Below, piece after piece: positions 7,498 to 16,001 of a DNA stretch of 52,545 nt. The notes beneath the pieces are model-generated. The model was not told the origin of the DNA and ran no database searches. It saw only the letters and a program-made list of their open reading frames with translations. The stretch comes from Rubellimicrobium sp. (GTDB lineage: Bacteria; Pseudomonadota; Alphaproteobacteria; Rhodobacterales; Rhodobacteraceae). Both the position numbers and the translations under genes were made by a program. Positions within the stretch are counted from its first letter, which is position 1, and every line of letters starts with the position of its first letter. The stretch is from positions 1 to 52,545 of the forward strand of contig JACFNP010000021.1 of NCBI GenBank assembly GCA_019454835.1. Reading direction: 5' to 3'.

Positions 7498-8943
7498 CTA
7501 CTCCGGTTCCGAGGCGAAAATCAAACGTTCCTCGCATGGGGCGACGCGCAGGATGTTGGTCGACCCCGGCGTGTTGAAGGGCACGCCCGCCGTGACGATG
7601 ACATTGTCCCGCGCCTGCGCGAGCCCGAGGCTGCGGGCAGAGCGGATCGCCGCGAGGACCGCGTATTTGAAGCGGTTCACGGGTTCGACGATCACGCAGG
7701 TGGTGCCCCAGTGCAGGCACAGCCGCCGTGCCGTCGCCTGCACCGAGGTCAGCGCGAGGATCGGCACCCGCGGCCGTTCGCGTGCCACCAGCGCCGCCGT
7801 GGTGCCGGATTCGGAAAAGCAGCAGATCGCCTTGACCTTCGTGGTCTCGGCGATCTCGCGCGCGGCGGCGACGATGCCGTCGGCCACGGTGGCGCGGCGC
7901 GCCTTGCGCGAGCTTTCGATCATCTCGGTATAGGCCGGGTCGTTCTCGACCTCGCAGGCGACATCGTTCATCGTCGTCACCGCCTCGACCGGGTAGTTTC
8001 CTGCCGCCGATTCGGCCGACAGCATCACCGCATCGGCGCCTTCATAGATGGCGGTGGCCACGTCCGAGACCTCGGCGCGCGTCGGCATCGGGCTTTCGAT
8101 CATGCTTTCGAGCATCTGGGTGGCGACGATGACCGGCTTGGCCGCCGCGCGGCACTTGTTCACGAGGCGCTTCTGGATCGGCGGCACGTTCTGCACCGGC
8201 AGTTCCACCCCCAGATCGCCGCGCGCCACCATGACCCCGTCGGCGACGGCAAGGATGTCGTCGAAGGCGCGGATCGCGGCGGGTTTCTCGATCTTGGCCA
8301 TGATCGCGGCGCGGCCCGCAGCAAGGGCGCGGGCCTCGGCGACATCCTCGGGGCGCTGCACGAAGGACAGCGCCAGCCAGTCGACCCCCAGCGCGCAGGC
8401 GAATTCCAGGTCGTCGCGGTCCTTTTCCGACAGCGCCGCCAGCGGCAGCACAACGTCGGGCACGTTCACGCCCTTGCGGTCGGAAATCATGCCGCCGACC
8501 ACCACCTCGCATTCGGCGAAATCCGCGCCGCAACTGCGCACCTTCAGGCGCAGCTTGCCGTCGTTCACGAGCAGCGTCGCGCCCGGCTCCAGCGCATCGA
8601 GGATTTCCCGATGCGGCAACTGGACCCGGCGCGCATCACCCGGCGCGGGATCGAGATCAAGCCGGAACCCCTGCCCCGGCACCAGTTCGACCGCGCCGCC
8701 CGCAAAGGTGCCGACGCGCAGCTTCGGCCCCTGCAGGTCGGCGAGGATGGCCACGGGCGATCCGGCCTCGGCCTCGACGGCGCGGATGATGCGGTGGCGT
8801 TCGGCCTGTTCCTCATGCGTGCCGTGCGACATGTTGAGCCGGAACACATCCGCCCCCGCCCGGTGCAGCGCCGAGATCATCTCGTGGGTCGAGGATGCGG
8901 GGCCGAGCGTGGCCACGATCTTCACGTTGCGCTTGCGTCTCAT
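7498..8943 (-). CDS. pykA: Pyruvate kinase
   Basis: 481 residues from ATG 8943. Pyruvate kinase transfers phosphate from phosphoenolpyruvate to ADP at the end of glycolysis. Seen in order: the N-terminal KIVATLGPASS and FRLNMSHGTHEE; the lid-like B domain with LLVNDGKLRL; the active-site region IMAKIEKPAAIRAFDDIL, MVARGDLGVELP and ATQMLESMIESPMPTRAE; and DAVMLSAESAAGNYPVEAV. The C-terminal allosteric-like domain contains CFSESGTTAALVARERP. AGGAGA lies about 11 bases before the ATG. A 14-base palindrome matching the CceR-type operator lies about 50 bases upstream. A small membrane protein follows on the same strand. Confidence 0.97.
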   Translation of the reverse strand: MRRKRNVKIVATLGPASSTHEMISALHRAGADVFRLNMSHGTHEEQAERHRIIRAVEAEAGSPVAILADLQGPKLRVGTFAGGAVELVPGQGFRLDLDPAPGDARRVQLPHREILDALEPGATLLVNDGKLRLKVRSCGADFAECEVVVGGMISDRKGVNVPDVVLPLAALSEKDRDDLEFACALGVDWLALSFVQRPEDVAEARALAAGRAAIMAKIEKPAAIRAFDDILAVADGVMVARGDLGVELPVQNVPPIQKRLVNKCRAAAKPVIVATQMLESMIESPMPTRAEVSDVATAIYEGADAVMLSAESAAGNYPVEAVTTMNDVACEVENDPAYTEMIESSRKARRATVADGIVAAAREIAETTKVKAICCFSESGTTAALVARERPRVPILALTSVQATARRLCLHWGTTCVIVEPVNRFKYAVLAAIRSARSLGLAQARDNVIVTAGVPFNTPGSTNILRVAPCEERLIFASEPE

Positions 8944-8993
8944 GTCGTCACGGTCTCCTGTGGGTGGAACTTTCGGCGGGCGCCGGCCGTTTT

Positions 8994-9007
8994 TGTTACC
9001 GCTAACA
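8994..9007. promoter_or_regulatory. CceR-like (LacI-family) operator upstream of pykA
   Basis: TGTTACCGCTAACA is a near-perfect 14-base palindrome (only the central pair breaks symmetry) 51 bases before the pykA start. From memory, the alphaproteobacterial central-carbon regulator CceR recognises a TGTTANCGNTAACA-type dyad and controls glycolytic genes. Match seen in the sequence; regulator inferred. Confidence 0.6.
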
Positions 9008-9097
9008 CCGCCTGGCCGTCTTATCGCGCAATTCCCCGCAGCCGACAACCGGGGGTGAAGGGCGCGTGACGCGGGCGGGGCGGCGTCGCTGGTGGTC

Positions 9098-9189
9098 CCG
9101 TCACCCGCGAGGCGAAGCCGAAGCAACTCCGACCGCTCGCGCAACGCCGTCGGGGTTGCTTCGTCGCCTGCGGCTCCTCGCAATGACGG
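9098..9189. repeat. ~90-base inverted-repeat element, copy 2
   Basis: Arms CCGTCACCCGCGAGGCGAAG and CGGCTCCTCGCAATGACGG, with internal GAAGCAAC and GGTTGCTTC. The left outer arm has diverged (CACCCG instead of CATTG). It lies between the divergent pykA and N-formylglutamate amidohydrolase genes. Confidence 0.88.
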
Positions 9190-9278
9190 AATGTCTCGCG
9201 ATGACGTAACATGATGCCCACCCGACTGCCCCGCCCGTCCGTCTTGCAAGCGCGGCGTGCAGATGCGATCCGCAGCGG

Positions 9279-10055
9279 ATGAGCGAGATCATCGACGACG
9301 CCGCGACGATTGCCCCGCATCCCGCCTTTGCGATCGAGGGCGCCGGGCGCTCCGGTCGCTGGCTGGTCACCTGCGACCATGCCTCGAACGCGGTGCCCGA
9401 CTGGGTCGCGGGCGGCGATCTGGGCCTGCCGCCCGCGGACATGGCCCGTCACATCGCCTGGGATCCCGGCGCTGCCGGTGTCGCGCGCGGGCTGGCGCGC
9501 AGGCTCGACAGCCCCTGCATCCTGTCGCGGTTCTCGCGCCTCGTCATCGACGCGAACCGGGGCGAGGACGACCCGACGCTGCTCATGCGGCTTTATGACG
9601 GCACCGTGATCCCGGCGAACCGCCATGCGGACGCGGCGGAGCGGGTGCGCAGGCTGAAGCGGCTGCACCGGCCCTATCACGCGGCCTGCGAGGCGCTGGC
9701 CGCGCGGCGCGCGGATACCGTCATCTGCGCCATCCATTCGTTCACGCCGCAGCTTGCCGGCCGCCCGCCCCGGCCCTGGCATCTGGGCATCCTTCATTCG
9801 CACCGCGACAGCCGCCTCGCGCTGCCGCTGATCGCGCGGCTGCGCGCCGAGCCGGGCCTGTGCATCGGCGACAACGAACCCTATTCGGGCCATCTTCCGG
9901 GCGATTCCATCGACCGCCACGCGCTGGCGCAAGGCCGGCCGAACGTGCTGATCGAGCTGCGCAACGATCTGGTCGCCACGCCGGGGGCACAGGCGGACTG
10001 GGCGGCGCGGCTGGCGGCGATCCTGGCCGAGGTGCTTGACCTTTCGGGTCTTTGA
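9279..10055 (+). CDS. N-formylglutamate amidohydrolase family protein
   Basis: 258 residues. The family hydrolyses N-formyl-L-glutamate (last step of one histidine degradation route) or related N-acyl amino acids. Recognisable blocks: LVTCDHASNAVPDW (metal-site His), HIAWDPGAAGVARGLARRL, SRLVIDANR, VICAIHSFTPQLAGRPRP-like (GRPPRPWHLGIL), and DNEPYSGHLPGDSIDRHAL, ending with NVLIELRNDL. The ribosome-binding site is weak. The gene is divergent from pykA; no other hut genes are in the window, so the substrate in vivo is uncertain. The HAD gene that follows starts 74 bases later and may be co-transcribed. Confidence 0.9.
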   Translation: MSEIIDDAATIAPHPAFAIEGAGRSGRWLVTCDHASNAVPDWVAGGDLGLPPADMARHIAWDPGAAGVARGLARRLDSPCILSRFSRLVIDANRGEDDPTLLMRLYDGTVIPANRHADAAERVRRLKRLHRPYHAACEALAARRADTVICAIHSFTPQLAGRPPRPWHLGILHSHRDSRLALPLIARLRAEPGLCIGDNEPYSGHLPGDSIDRHALAQGRPNVLIELRNDLVATPGAQADWAARLAAILAEVLDLSGL

Positions 10056-10129
10056 AGGGCAAACACACGTTCCCCGGACCGGCAGGGTTCCGGCAGGACT
10101 ATGGCAGGACTTTCAGGAAAGGATGCGGT

Positions 10130-10783
10130 TTGCGCTTTCAGGCGGTGATTTTCGACATGGACGGCACGCTGCTCGAGACCGAGGCGATGGTCATCGCCTC
10201 GGGGCTGGACGCGATGGCGGCGCTGGATCTCGCGCCGCGCCGCGACCTGCTCGAATCGCTGGTCGGCACGATCACGCGCGACGCCGCCCCGGTCTTCGAG
10301 GCGGTCTACGGCGCCGGGTTCTCGATGCAGGCGCTCGAGGCCGAATGGGACCGCAGCCTTGCGGCCCGCATCGCGCGCGGCATCCCGTTGCGCCCCGGCG
10401 CCAGCGCGCTGCTGGCGCATCTCGACCGCATCGGCATGAAGCGCGCGCTGGCCACCAATTCGCGCACCGTTGCGGCGCATGACCATCTGGCCCGCGCGGG
10501 GATCAGGGGGTTCTTCGCCGACGAACACATCCACGGCCGCGACCGCGTCGAGCATCCCAAGCCCGCGCCCGACCTGTTCCTGCATGCCGCCGAAACGCTG
10601 GGCGTCGATCCGGACGATTGTGTCGTCTTCGAGGATTCCGATCCCGGTGCCACGGGTGCCGTGGCGGCGGGCATGACCTGCGTGCTGGTCCCCGACCAGC
10701 GCCCGCCGGCGTTCAGCGGCCCGCATGTCCGCGCCGCAAGCCTGCTGGAGGGCGCGCGGGCGGTGGGGATCATGCCGGGGTGA
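10130..10783 (+). CDS. HAD-superfamily hydrolase (subfamily IA, phosphoglycolate phosphatase/beta-phosphoglucomutase-like)
   Basis: 217 residues from TTG 10130, chosen because AGGAAAGGA lies 7 bases before it and because the family motif begins immediately after. The frame is open further back to 10052, but with a non-conserved leader. HAD motif I is FDMDGTLLE (nucleophile D9, acid D11), motif II ATNSRT, motif III Lys in HPKPAPDLF, and motif IV VFEDSDPGATGAVAAGM. A helical cap of about 80 residues lies between motifs I and II, as in CbbY/Gph-type phosphatases. It hydrolyses or isomerises a small phosphorylated metabolite; the substrate cannot be deduced. It follows the N-formylglutamate hydrolase gene. 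Confidence 0.88.
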   Translation: MRFQAVIFDMDGTLLETEAMVIASGLDAMAALDLAPRRDLLESLVGTITRDAAPVFEAVYGAGFSMQALEAEWDRSLAARIARGIPLRPGASALLAHLDRIGMKRALATNSRTVAAHDHLARAGIRGFFADEHIHGRDRVEHPKPAPDLFLHAAETLGVDPDDCVVFEDSDPGATGAVAAGMTCVLVPDQRPPAFSGPHVRAASLLEGARAVGIMPG

Positions 10784-10813
10784 GGGGGCGGATGGGTCCG
10801 GGCGCAGCTCTCA

Positions 10814-10847
10814 CCAAATTTGGCCTTCCAAATTTCCAGAAATTTGG
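10814..10847. promoter_or_regulatory. AT-rich double palindrome
   Basis: CCAAATTTGG (10814-10823) is a perfect palindrome. Four bases later CCAAATTT (10828-10835) and AAATTTGG (10840-10847) form a second dyad around CCAG. The surrounding ~80 bases are AT-rich in a GC-rich genome. They lie in the 231-base gap between the HAD gene and the DUF5671-like gene. It could be an operator, an AT-rich promoter or a weak terminator. Confidence 0.4.
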
Positions 10848-11014
10848 ATAGCAGAATCATTAAGAAATCGTTGATTTTCATCCCGATCCCCGTCAAACTT
10901 CACCCGCGTGACACCTCGCACACAGGCCGCCCGCCCGACCCGACAGAAACCCGCTGACCCGGCGCCGCGATCCTGCTACAAGGGCCTTTACCCCGCACCC
11001 GCCAGGTCTGCCGC

Positions 11015-11623
11015 ATGTCCCGCACCGCCACCTTGCAGGATTTCACCCGCAACGCCCTGGCCGCAGGGCGCACGCCGCAGGAGATCGCCGCCGCGCTGGC
11101 CGCCGCCGGGTGGAGCGCGGCCGAGATTCGCGATGCCCTCGATGCCTGGGCCATCCACCCCGGCCTGCCGCCGGTGCCGCGCCGGGCGCGCACCGCGCTG
11201 AGCGCCGGGCTGGCGCTGGTCGAGGGGCTGCATCTGGTGGCGCTCGGCATGGTGGCGGGGCATCTGATCGCGCTGATCTTCACGCTCATCGCCATATGGT
11301 TGCCGCAGGGCGTGCCCGCCCCTTACTGGGTCGTCACGCAACTGCGCTGGCCGATGGCGGCGCTGGTCGTGTTCCTGCCGCTGTGGCTGTGGAGCGCGCG
11401 CAAGGCCCGGCCCGCCCCCGGCCAGCGGCGCCCGGCGCTGTCGGTCTGGGCCGGGCATCTGGCGGTGTTCGTCGCCACGCTGTCGCTGCTGGGCGACGCA
11501 CTGGCGGTGATCTACCGCTTCCTTTCCGGCGATGCGACGGCGGTATTCCTGCTCAAGGCGCTGGTCGTGGCGGTGATCGCCGGTCTCGTCATCCTCGCCA
11601 TGGAGGAGCGTCGCCGTGACTGA
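11015..11623 (+). CDS. DUF5671-like four-helix membrane protein
   Basis: 202 residues. The N-terminal ~45 residues are soluble and resemble the repeat-like start of DUF5671 proteins (FTRNALAAGRTPQEIAAALAAAGWSAAEI). They are followed by four hydrophobic helices: around GLHLVALGMVAGHLIALIF, AALVVFLPLWLWS, WAGHLAVFVATLSLLGDALA and FLLKALVVAVIAGLVILAM, with a charged end. It is an integral inner-membrane protein; no biochemical role is known to me. Its last codons overlap the start of the next gene (GTG 11616), indicating a two-gene translationally coupled unit. Confidence 0.7.
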   Translation: MSRTATLQDFTRNALAAGRTPQEIAAALAAAGWSAAEIRDALDAWAIHPGLPPVPRRARTALSAGLALVEGLHLVALGMVAGHLIALIFTLIAIWLPQGVPAPYWVVTQLRWPMAALVVFLPLWLWSARKARPAPGQRRPALSVWAGHLAVFVATLSLLGDALAVIYRFLSGDATAVFLLKALVVAVIAGLVILAMEERRRD

Positions 11624-12020
11624 TCGTGCGTCCATCGGCCGTGCCGGGCTGGTGCTGCTGACGCTGGCGGCGCTGGCACTGGCGCTCTGGACCGGCGGCG
11701 GCCCGGCAGCAGGGCAGCGCGAGGCGCGCGACGCGACCCGCCTCGACGACCTGCAGGCGCTGGCGGGCTTTGCGCTCTGCCTCGCCGACGAAGATGGCGC
11801 CGTCCCCGACACCCTGCACGACCACCCCGCCTGCGCCCCGATGCCGCGCCTGGCCGACCCCTACGACGGCACTCCCTACGGCTATGCCCGCATCCCGGAC
11901 GACAGCTTTCGCCTCTGCGCGACATTCGAGGCGCCGGACATGGTCCCGGTCCGATCTGGCCCGACCGGCCGCTTCGATCCGGCAAGCGGCTGCCTGACTA
12001 CCCGGCGCGACCCCCGCTGA
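11616..12020 (+). CDS. Exported protein with pseudopilin-like domain, coupled to the DUF5671-like gene
   Basis: 134 residues from GTG 11616, overlapping the upstream gene by 8 bases. One N-terminal hydrophobic helix (AGLVLLTLAALALALWTGG) acts as signal anchor. The outer domain has the pattern of pilin-like secreted domains: DLQALAGFALCLADEDGAVPD, a DPYDGTPYGYARI motif (normally DP-TG-PY-Y) and SFRLCATFEAP. Four Cys residues in the outer domain could form disulfides. No prepilin peptidase site is visible, so assembly into a pilus is not implied. The domain reading is inferred from motif spacing; the function is unknown. Confidence 0.65.
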   Translation: MTDRASIGRAGLVLLTLAALALALWTGGGPAAGQREARDATRLDDLQALAGFALCLADEDGAVPDTLHDHPACAPMPRLADPYDGTPYGYARIPDDSFRLCATFEAPDMVPVRSGPTGRFDPASGCLTTRRDPR

Positions 12021-12085
12021 CAGCCCCGCATCGCTGCGGGCGCCGAATGTTCCATCGGACCACGAAATGCTTCAAGGTAGCGGTG

Positions 12086-12844
12086 ATGGAATCGTCGCTC
12101 ACATACATGCAGGCGCTCGACGCGCTGCGCTGGCAGGTCGAGATGGGGGTGAGCGACGCGATCGGCGACGCGCCGCTCGACCGGCATGCGCAAAGCCGCG
12201 CGCCTGCCGCCGCGCCCGCCGTGGCCCGCGCCCCGGCGCCCGAACCCGACCCCGCGCCTGCGCCCGTTGCCGATCCGGGCGCGGCGGCCACGCTGGCCGA
12301 ACTCGCGCAGATGATGGAGGCGCTGCCCTCGCCGCTGAAACCCGCCGCGCGGCGCTTCGTCTTTGCCGACGGGCGCCCCGAGGCGCGGCTGATGATCCTC
12401 GGCGAGGCGCCGGGCCGCGACGAGGACCGCGAGGGTCGGCCCTTCGTCGGCCGCGCGGGCCAGTTGCTCGACCGGATGCTGGCGGCCATCGGCATCGCCC
12501 GCGACCATCCCGACCCCGGACAGGCGGTCTATATCGCCAATATCCTGCCCTGGCGGCCCCCGGCGAACCGCACGCCCTCGCCCGAAGAAATCGCGATGTT
12601 CCTGCCCTTCGCGCTGCGGCACATCCGGCTGGCCGCGCCCGAATTCCTGCTGCTGATGGGCAACACCCCCTGTCAGGCGCTGCTTGGGCGCGCGGGCATC
12701 ACGCGGCTGCGCGGCAACTGGCACGAGGTGCAGGGCCTCCCCGCATTGCCGACCTTTCACCCCGCCTACCTGCTGCGCAACCCGGCAGCCAAGCGCGAGT
12801 CCTGGGCCGACCTGCTGGCGATCAGCCGCAGGCTTCAGCCTTAG
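12086..12844 (+). CDS. Uracil-DNA glycosylase, family 4-like but without iron-sulfur cysteines
   Basis: 252 residues from ATG 12086 (AAGG 8 bases upstream; an in-frame ATG at 12047 has no such site). The enzyme removes uracil from DNA to start base-excision repair. Motif A is [20 protein letters not shown] (residues 105-124) and motif B is [11 protein letters not shown] (223-233); [12 protein letters not shown] lies between. An Ala/Pro-rich linker of about 40 residues (38-65) precedes the catalytic domain. Classic family 4 enzymes hold a [4Fe-4S] cluster with four Cys; here there is only one Cys in the protein (C196), and the expected CxxC before motif A reads SPLKPAARR. The stop overlaps the stop of the convergent thyX gene. 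Confidence 0.88.
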   Translation: MESSLTYMQALDALRWQVEMGVSDAIGDAPLDRHAQSRAPAAAPAVARAPAPEPDPAPAPVADPGAAATLAELAQMMEALPSPLKPAARRFVFADGRPEARLMILGEAPGRDEDREGRPFVGRAGQLLDRMLAAIGIARDHPDPGQAVYIANILPWRPPANRTPSPEEIAMFLPFALRHIRLAAPEFLLLMGNTPCQALLGRAGITRLRGNWHEVQGLPALPTFHPAYLLRNPAAKRESWADLLAISRRLQP

Positions 12845-13752
12845 GATTCGCCCCAGACGGCGGCAAACTCGCGCCATTCGCCTTTCGACATGCCGGATTC
12901 CTCGAAGCCGACCGTCTCACCCGCCAGCCGCCGCTTCAGCACCGCCACCGCCTTGCCCGACAGCATGACACCCTGCTGGCGGTAATCCTCGAAGGCGGCG
13001 AAAGCGGCGGGCACCCAGTCGCGCACCACGCCTGCCACCGCCTCGGCATAGACGCGGATTTCACGCTGCGCATGAGGGTCGGCCCGCAACCATATGAAAT
13101 GAAACAGGTTGTGCAGGTCGGTCTTCCAGTACCACTGGGTATAGATATTGGCGGGCAGGTTCATCCGCGCCAGTTCGCGCGCCAGCCCCTGCTGGCCCTC
13201 GGTGGCGATCATCGCCTCGTAATGGTCATAGGCGCGGGCGGCATCGGCCTTGAGCCAGTCCAGCACACGGGCCGCTTCCTCCGCGCCCAGCGCCTCGCCC
13301 CTTCCCTGATGGTTCACCACCGACTGCGCCGCCAGCGCCTCGGGTTCGGGGATGTAGAATTCACGGTCGAGGATCGAATAGCGGCCCGAATATTCGTTCA
13401 CATTGGCGGTGCGGTGGCGAATCCATTGCCTTGCGACGAAGATCGGCAGCTTCACATGCAGCTTCACCTCGCACATCTCGAACGGCGTCGAATGTTGGTG
13501 GCGCATGAGATAGCGGATCAGCCCCTCGTCGCCCGACACGCTTTTCGTGCCGCGCCCGTAGGACACCCGCGCCGCCTGACAGATCGCGGCATCGTCGCCC
13601 ATGTAGTCGACCACCCGCACGAACCCGTGGTCGAGCACCGGGATCGCACGGTATAGATGCGCCTCCATCCCCGGCGCCACGACGCGCAGGGTCGGCTGCG
13701 GCTGGCTGCGCAGCGCGGCAATTTCGGCGTCCTGTTCGGGGGTCAGGGGCAT
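12841..13752 (-). CDS. thyX: Flavin-dependent thymidylate synthase
   Basis: 303 residues. ThyX makes dTMP from dUMP using methylene-tetrahydrofolate, FAD and NADPH, and replaces ThyA in many alphaproteobacteria. The signature [14 protein letters not shown] (residues 112-125, consensus RHRxxSxNExSxRY with Ala at the first S position) binds FAD and d[19 protein letters not shown] and [19 protein letters not shown] are further conserved blocks. The gene is convergent with the uracil-DNA glycosylase, the two stop codons sharing TTAG at 12841-12844, so neither has a terminator of its own. A gloA gene is transcribed divergently upstream. Confidence 0.97.
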   Translation of the reverse strand: MPLTPEQDAEIAALRSQPQPTLRVVAPGMEAHLYRAIPVLDHGFVRVVDYMGDDAAICQAARVSYGRGTKSVSGDEGLIRYLMRHQHSTPFEMCEVKLHVKLPIFVARQWIRHRTANVNEYSGRYSILDREFYIPEPEALAAQSVVNHQGRGEALGAEEAARVLDWLKADAARAYDHYEAMIATEGQQGLARELARMNLPANIYTQWYWKTDLHNLFHFIWLRADPHAQREIRVYAEAVAGVVRDWVPAAFAAFEDYRQQGVMLSGKAVAVLKRRLAGETVGFEESGMSKGEWREFAAVWGES

Positions 13753-13814
13753 GGCTCTCTCCGCTGGGCTGGCCTAGAGTCGGTGTCCACAGAGCTATCC
13801 CGAAGGACCCCCCC

Positions 13815-14243
13815 ATGACCACCCGTTACCTGCATACCATGGTCCGCGTCCTCGACCTTGAAAAGTCGATGGCGTTCTATCGCCTGCTCGGCCTCGAACA
13901 GACGCGGCGCACCGACAACGACAAGGGCCGCTTCACGCTGGTCTTCATGGCCGCGCCGGGGCAGGAGGATTGTCCGGTCGAACTGACCTGGAACTGGGAT
14001 GGAGACGACGGCCTGCCCTCGGACAGCCGCCATTTCGGCCATCTCGCCTATGAGGTCGACGACATCTACGCGATGTGCGCGCGGCTGCAGGCGGCGGGCG
14101 TGACCATCAACCGCCCGCCGCGCGACGGGCACATGGCCTTCGTGCGCTCGCCCGACAACGTGTCGATCGAACTGCTGCAGAAGGGCGAGCGGCTGGCACC
14201 CGCCGAACCCTGGGCCTCGATGCCGAACACCGGGCACTGGTAG
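13815..14243 (+). CDS. gloA: Lactoylglutathione lyase (glyoxalase I)
   Basis: 142 residues with GAAGGA before ATG 13815. It converts the hemithioacetal of methylglyoxal and glutathione to S-lactoylglutathione. The metal ligands of the family are all visible: H7 (YLHTMVRV), E56 (VELTWNW), H76 (FGHLAYEV) and E119 (SIELLQKG). The length is that of the short, bacterial Ni/Co-type enzyme. It is monocistronic, between thyX (divergent) and an inverted-repeat element. Confidence 0.95.
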   Translation: MTTRYLHTMVRVLDLEKSMAFYRLLGLEQTRRTDNDKGRFTLVFMAAPGQEDCPVELTWNWDGDDGLPSDSRHFGHLAYEVDDIYAMCARLQAAGVTINRPPRDGHMAFVRSPDNVSIELLQKGERLAPAEPWASMPNTGHW

Positions 14244-14280
14244 GGGGCGCCACCCGTCATTGCGCGGCGGTGGCCGTTGA

Positions 14281-14369
14281 ACCGTCATTGCGAGCCGCAA
14301 GGCTAAGCAACCCCGATCTCTCACGCAATGCCCTCGGGGTTGCTTCGCCTTGCGGCTCGCAATGACGGT
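14281..14369. repeat. ~90-base inverted-repeat element, copy 3
   Basis: The arms ACCGTCATTGCGAGCCGCAA and TTGCGGCTCGCAATGACGGT pair perfectly. Inner GGCTAAGCAACCCCGA faces TCGGGGTTGCTTCG. A fragment of another copy (CCGTCATTGCG) lies just upstream near 14255. It sits between the convergent gloA and aldehyde dehydrogenase genes and could act as a bidirectional terminator. Confidence 0.92.
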
Positions 14370-14388
14370 GCGCCCGGCCCCCCCGGCC

Positions 14389-15906
14389 TCAGCGCAGATC
14401 GTCGGGCAGCAGCGCCTCCGGCATGTCCTGCCAGGCGACCGGGCGCAGCCAGCGGCGGATCGACAGCGTTCCCACCGAGGTCGCGCCGAAATTGGTCGAG
14501 GCCGGGTAAGGGCCGCCGTGCACCATCGCGTCGCAGACCTCGACCCCGGTGGGATAGCCGTTGGCGATCAGCCGTCCGGCCTTGCGCGACAGCACCGGCA
14601 GCAGCCGCTGCGCCAGCGCATGGTCGCCCGCATCCAGATGCAGCGTCGCGGTCAACTGCCCCTGCAGCGATTGCGCCACCGCCAGCATCTGCGCCGCGTC
14701 GCGCACCGTGACGATCAGGCCGAGCGGGCCGAAGACCTCCTCGCCGAGGATGTGGTTCTCCAGCCAGTCGTCGCCCGAGACGCGGTAAAGGTAAGGCGTG
14801 GCGTTCCTCAGGTCGCAGGTCGTGGTCAGCAGCGCCTGCACCCCGGTTGCCGCCGCCACCCGGTCGCGGCCCGCGCGATAGGCGCTGGCGATGCCGTCGG
14901 TGAGCATGGTCTGCGCGGTGACCCGTTCCAGCGCCGCCGTAGCGGCGCCGGCAAAGGCTTCGGCGGCATCGCCCCCGATCACCACGGAAATGCCCGGATT
15001 GGTGCAGAACTGCCCGGCGCCAAGGGTCAGCGACCCCGCCCAGCCTTCGGCAATCGCCGCGCCGCGCGCCGACAGGGCCTCGGGCAAGAGGAACATCGGG
15101 TTCACGCTGCCCAACTCGCCGAAGAACGGGATCGGGTCGGGTCGCGCGGCGCACAGGTCGTAAAGCGCCCTGCCCCCGCCCAGCGATCCGGTAAAGCCCA
15201 CCGCGCGGATCAGCGGATGGGTCACCAGCGCCTCGCCCACCTCGCGGCGCCCGCCCTGGATCAGGCTGAACACGCCCGCAGGCATCCCGGTCGCCGCCAC
15301 CGCCGCCGCGATGGCCTCGGCGACGATCTCGCCGGTGCCGGGATGCGCCGAATGGCCCTTGACCACCACCGGGCAGCCCGCCGCCAGCGCCGAGGCGGTG
15401 TCGCCGCCTGCCACCGAGAAGGCGAGCGGAAAGTTCGAGGCCCCGAACACCGCCACCGGCCCGACCGGCTGCTGCATCATGCGGATTTCCGGGCGCGGCG
15501 CAGGCTTGCGCTCGGGCAGCGCCGCGTCCACGCGGCGGTCGAGATAGTCACCCTTGCGGATATGGCTTGCGAACAGCCGCAACTGGCCGGTCGTGCGGCC
15601 CCGTTCGCCCTCGAGGCGGGTTTCGGGCAGGCCCGATTCCGAACTGCCGATCCTGGTGATCGCCGCGCCGCGCGAGTCGATCTCGTCGGCGATGCGCTCG
15701 AGGAACGCGGCCCTTTCGTCGCGGCTGGTGGCGGCATAGGCGGGGAATGCCGCCTCGGCCGCCTCGGCGGCGCGCTCGACCAGCGCGGTCGTGCCCACGG
15801 AAAATTCATGCGCGTCGCCATGGGCGGGGGACGAGCGGAAGGTGTCGCCGCCACCCACCCATTCGCCCGCGATCAGATGCGCGCCGCGCGGAGTCCAGTC
15901 AGCCAT
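14389..15906 (-). CDS. NADP+-dependent aldehyde dehydrogenase, alpha-ketoglutaric-semialdehyde dehydrogenase type
   Basis: 505 residues from ATG 15906 (GAAGGGTGAG upstream on the minus strand). Aldehyde dehydrogenase landmarks: VAVFGASNFPLAFSVAGGDT and VVKGHSAHPGTGEI (cofactor domain), VGFTGSLGGGRALYDL, FFGELGSVNPMFLLPEAL (general-base Glu), and GAGQFCTNPG with the catalytic Cys. The sequence follows the branch that oxidises 2,5-dioxovalerate to 2-oxoglutarate at the end of non-phosphorylative pentose, hydroxyproline or glucarate catabolism. No sugar-acid dehydratase genes adjoin it, so the pathway is not shown. It stands alone between repeat elements. Confidence 0.9.
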   Translation of the reverse strand: MADWTPRGAHLIAGEWVGGGDTFRSSPAHGDAHEFSVGTTALVERAAEAAEAAFPAYAATSRDERAAFLERIADEIDSRGAAITRIGSSESGLPETRLEGERGRTTGQLRLFASHIRKGDYLDRRVDAALPERKPAPRPEIRMMQQPVGPVAVFGASNFPLAFSVAGGDTASALAAGCPVVVKGHSAHPGTGEIVAEAIAAAVAATGMPAGVFSLIQGGRREVGEALVTHPLIRAVGFTGSLGGGRALYDLCAARPDPIPFFGELGSVNPMFLLPEALSARGAAIAEGWAGSLTLGAGQFCTNPGISVVIGGDAAEAFAGAATAALERVTAQTMLTDGIASAYRAGRDRVAAATGVQALLTTTCDLRNATPYLYRVSGDDWLENHILGEEVFGPLGLIVTVRDAAQMLAVAQSLQGQLTATLHLDAGDHALAQRLLPVLSRKAGRLIANGYPTGVEVCDAMVHGGPYPASTNFGATSVGTLSIRRWLRPVAWQDMPEALLPDDLR

Positions 15907-16001
15907 GGTCTCACCCTTCCTGAAGCCTTCGGGGTTCCCTAGCGCAAGGTCGGGCCAATGGCAAAACCCCGTCACCGGGGTGATTGGACGAGCCACACCT
16001 T

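Noticed and set aside
7477..9069. Long plus-strand open frame opposite pykA
   Set aside because: Antisense shadow; the translated product is low-complexity and pykA is unmistakable.
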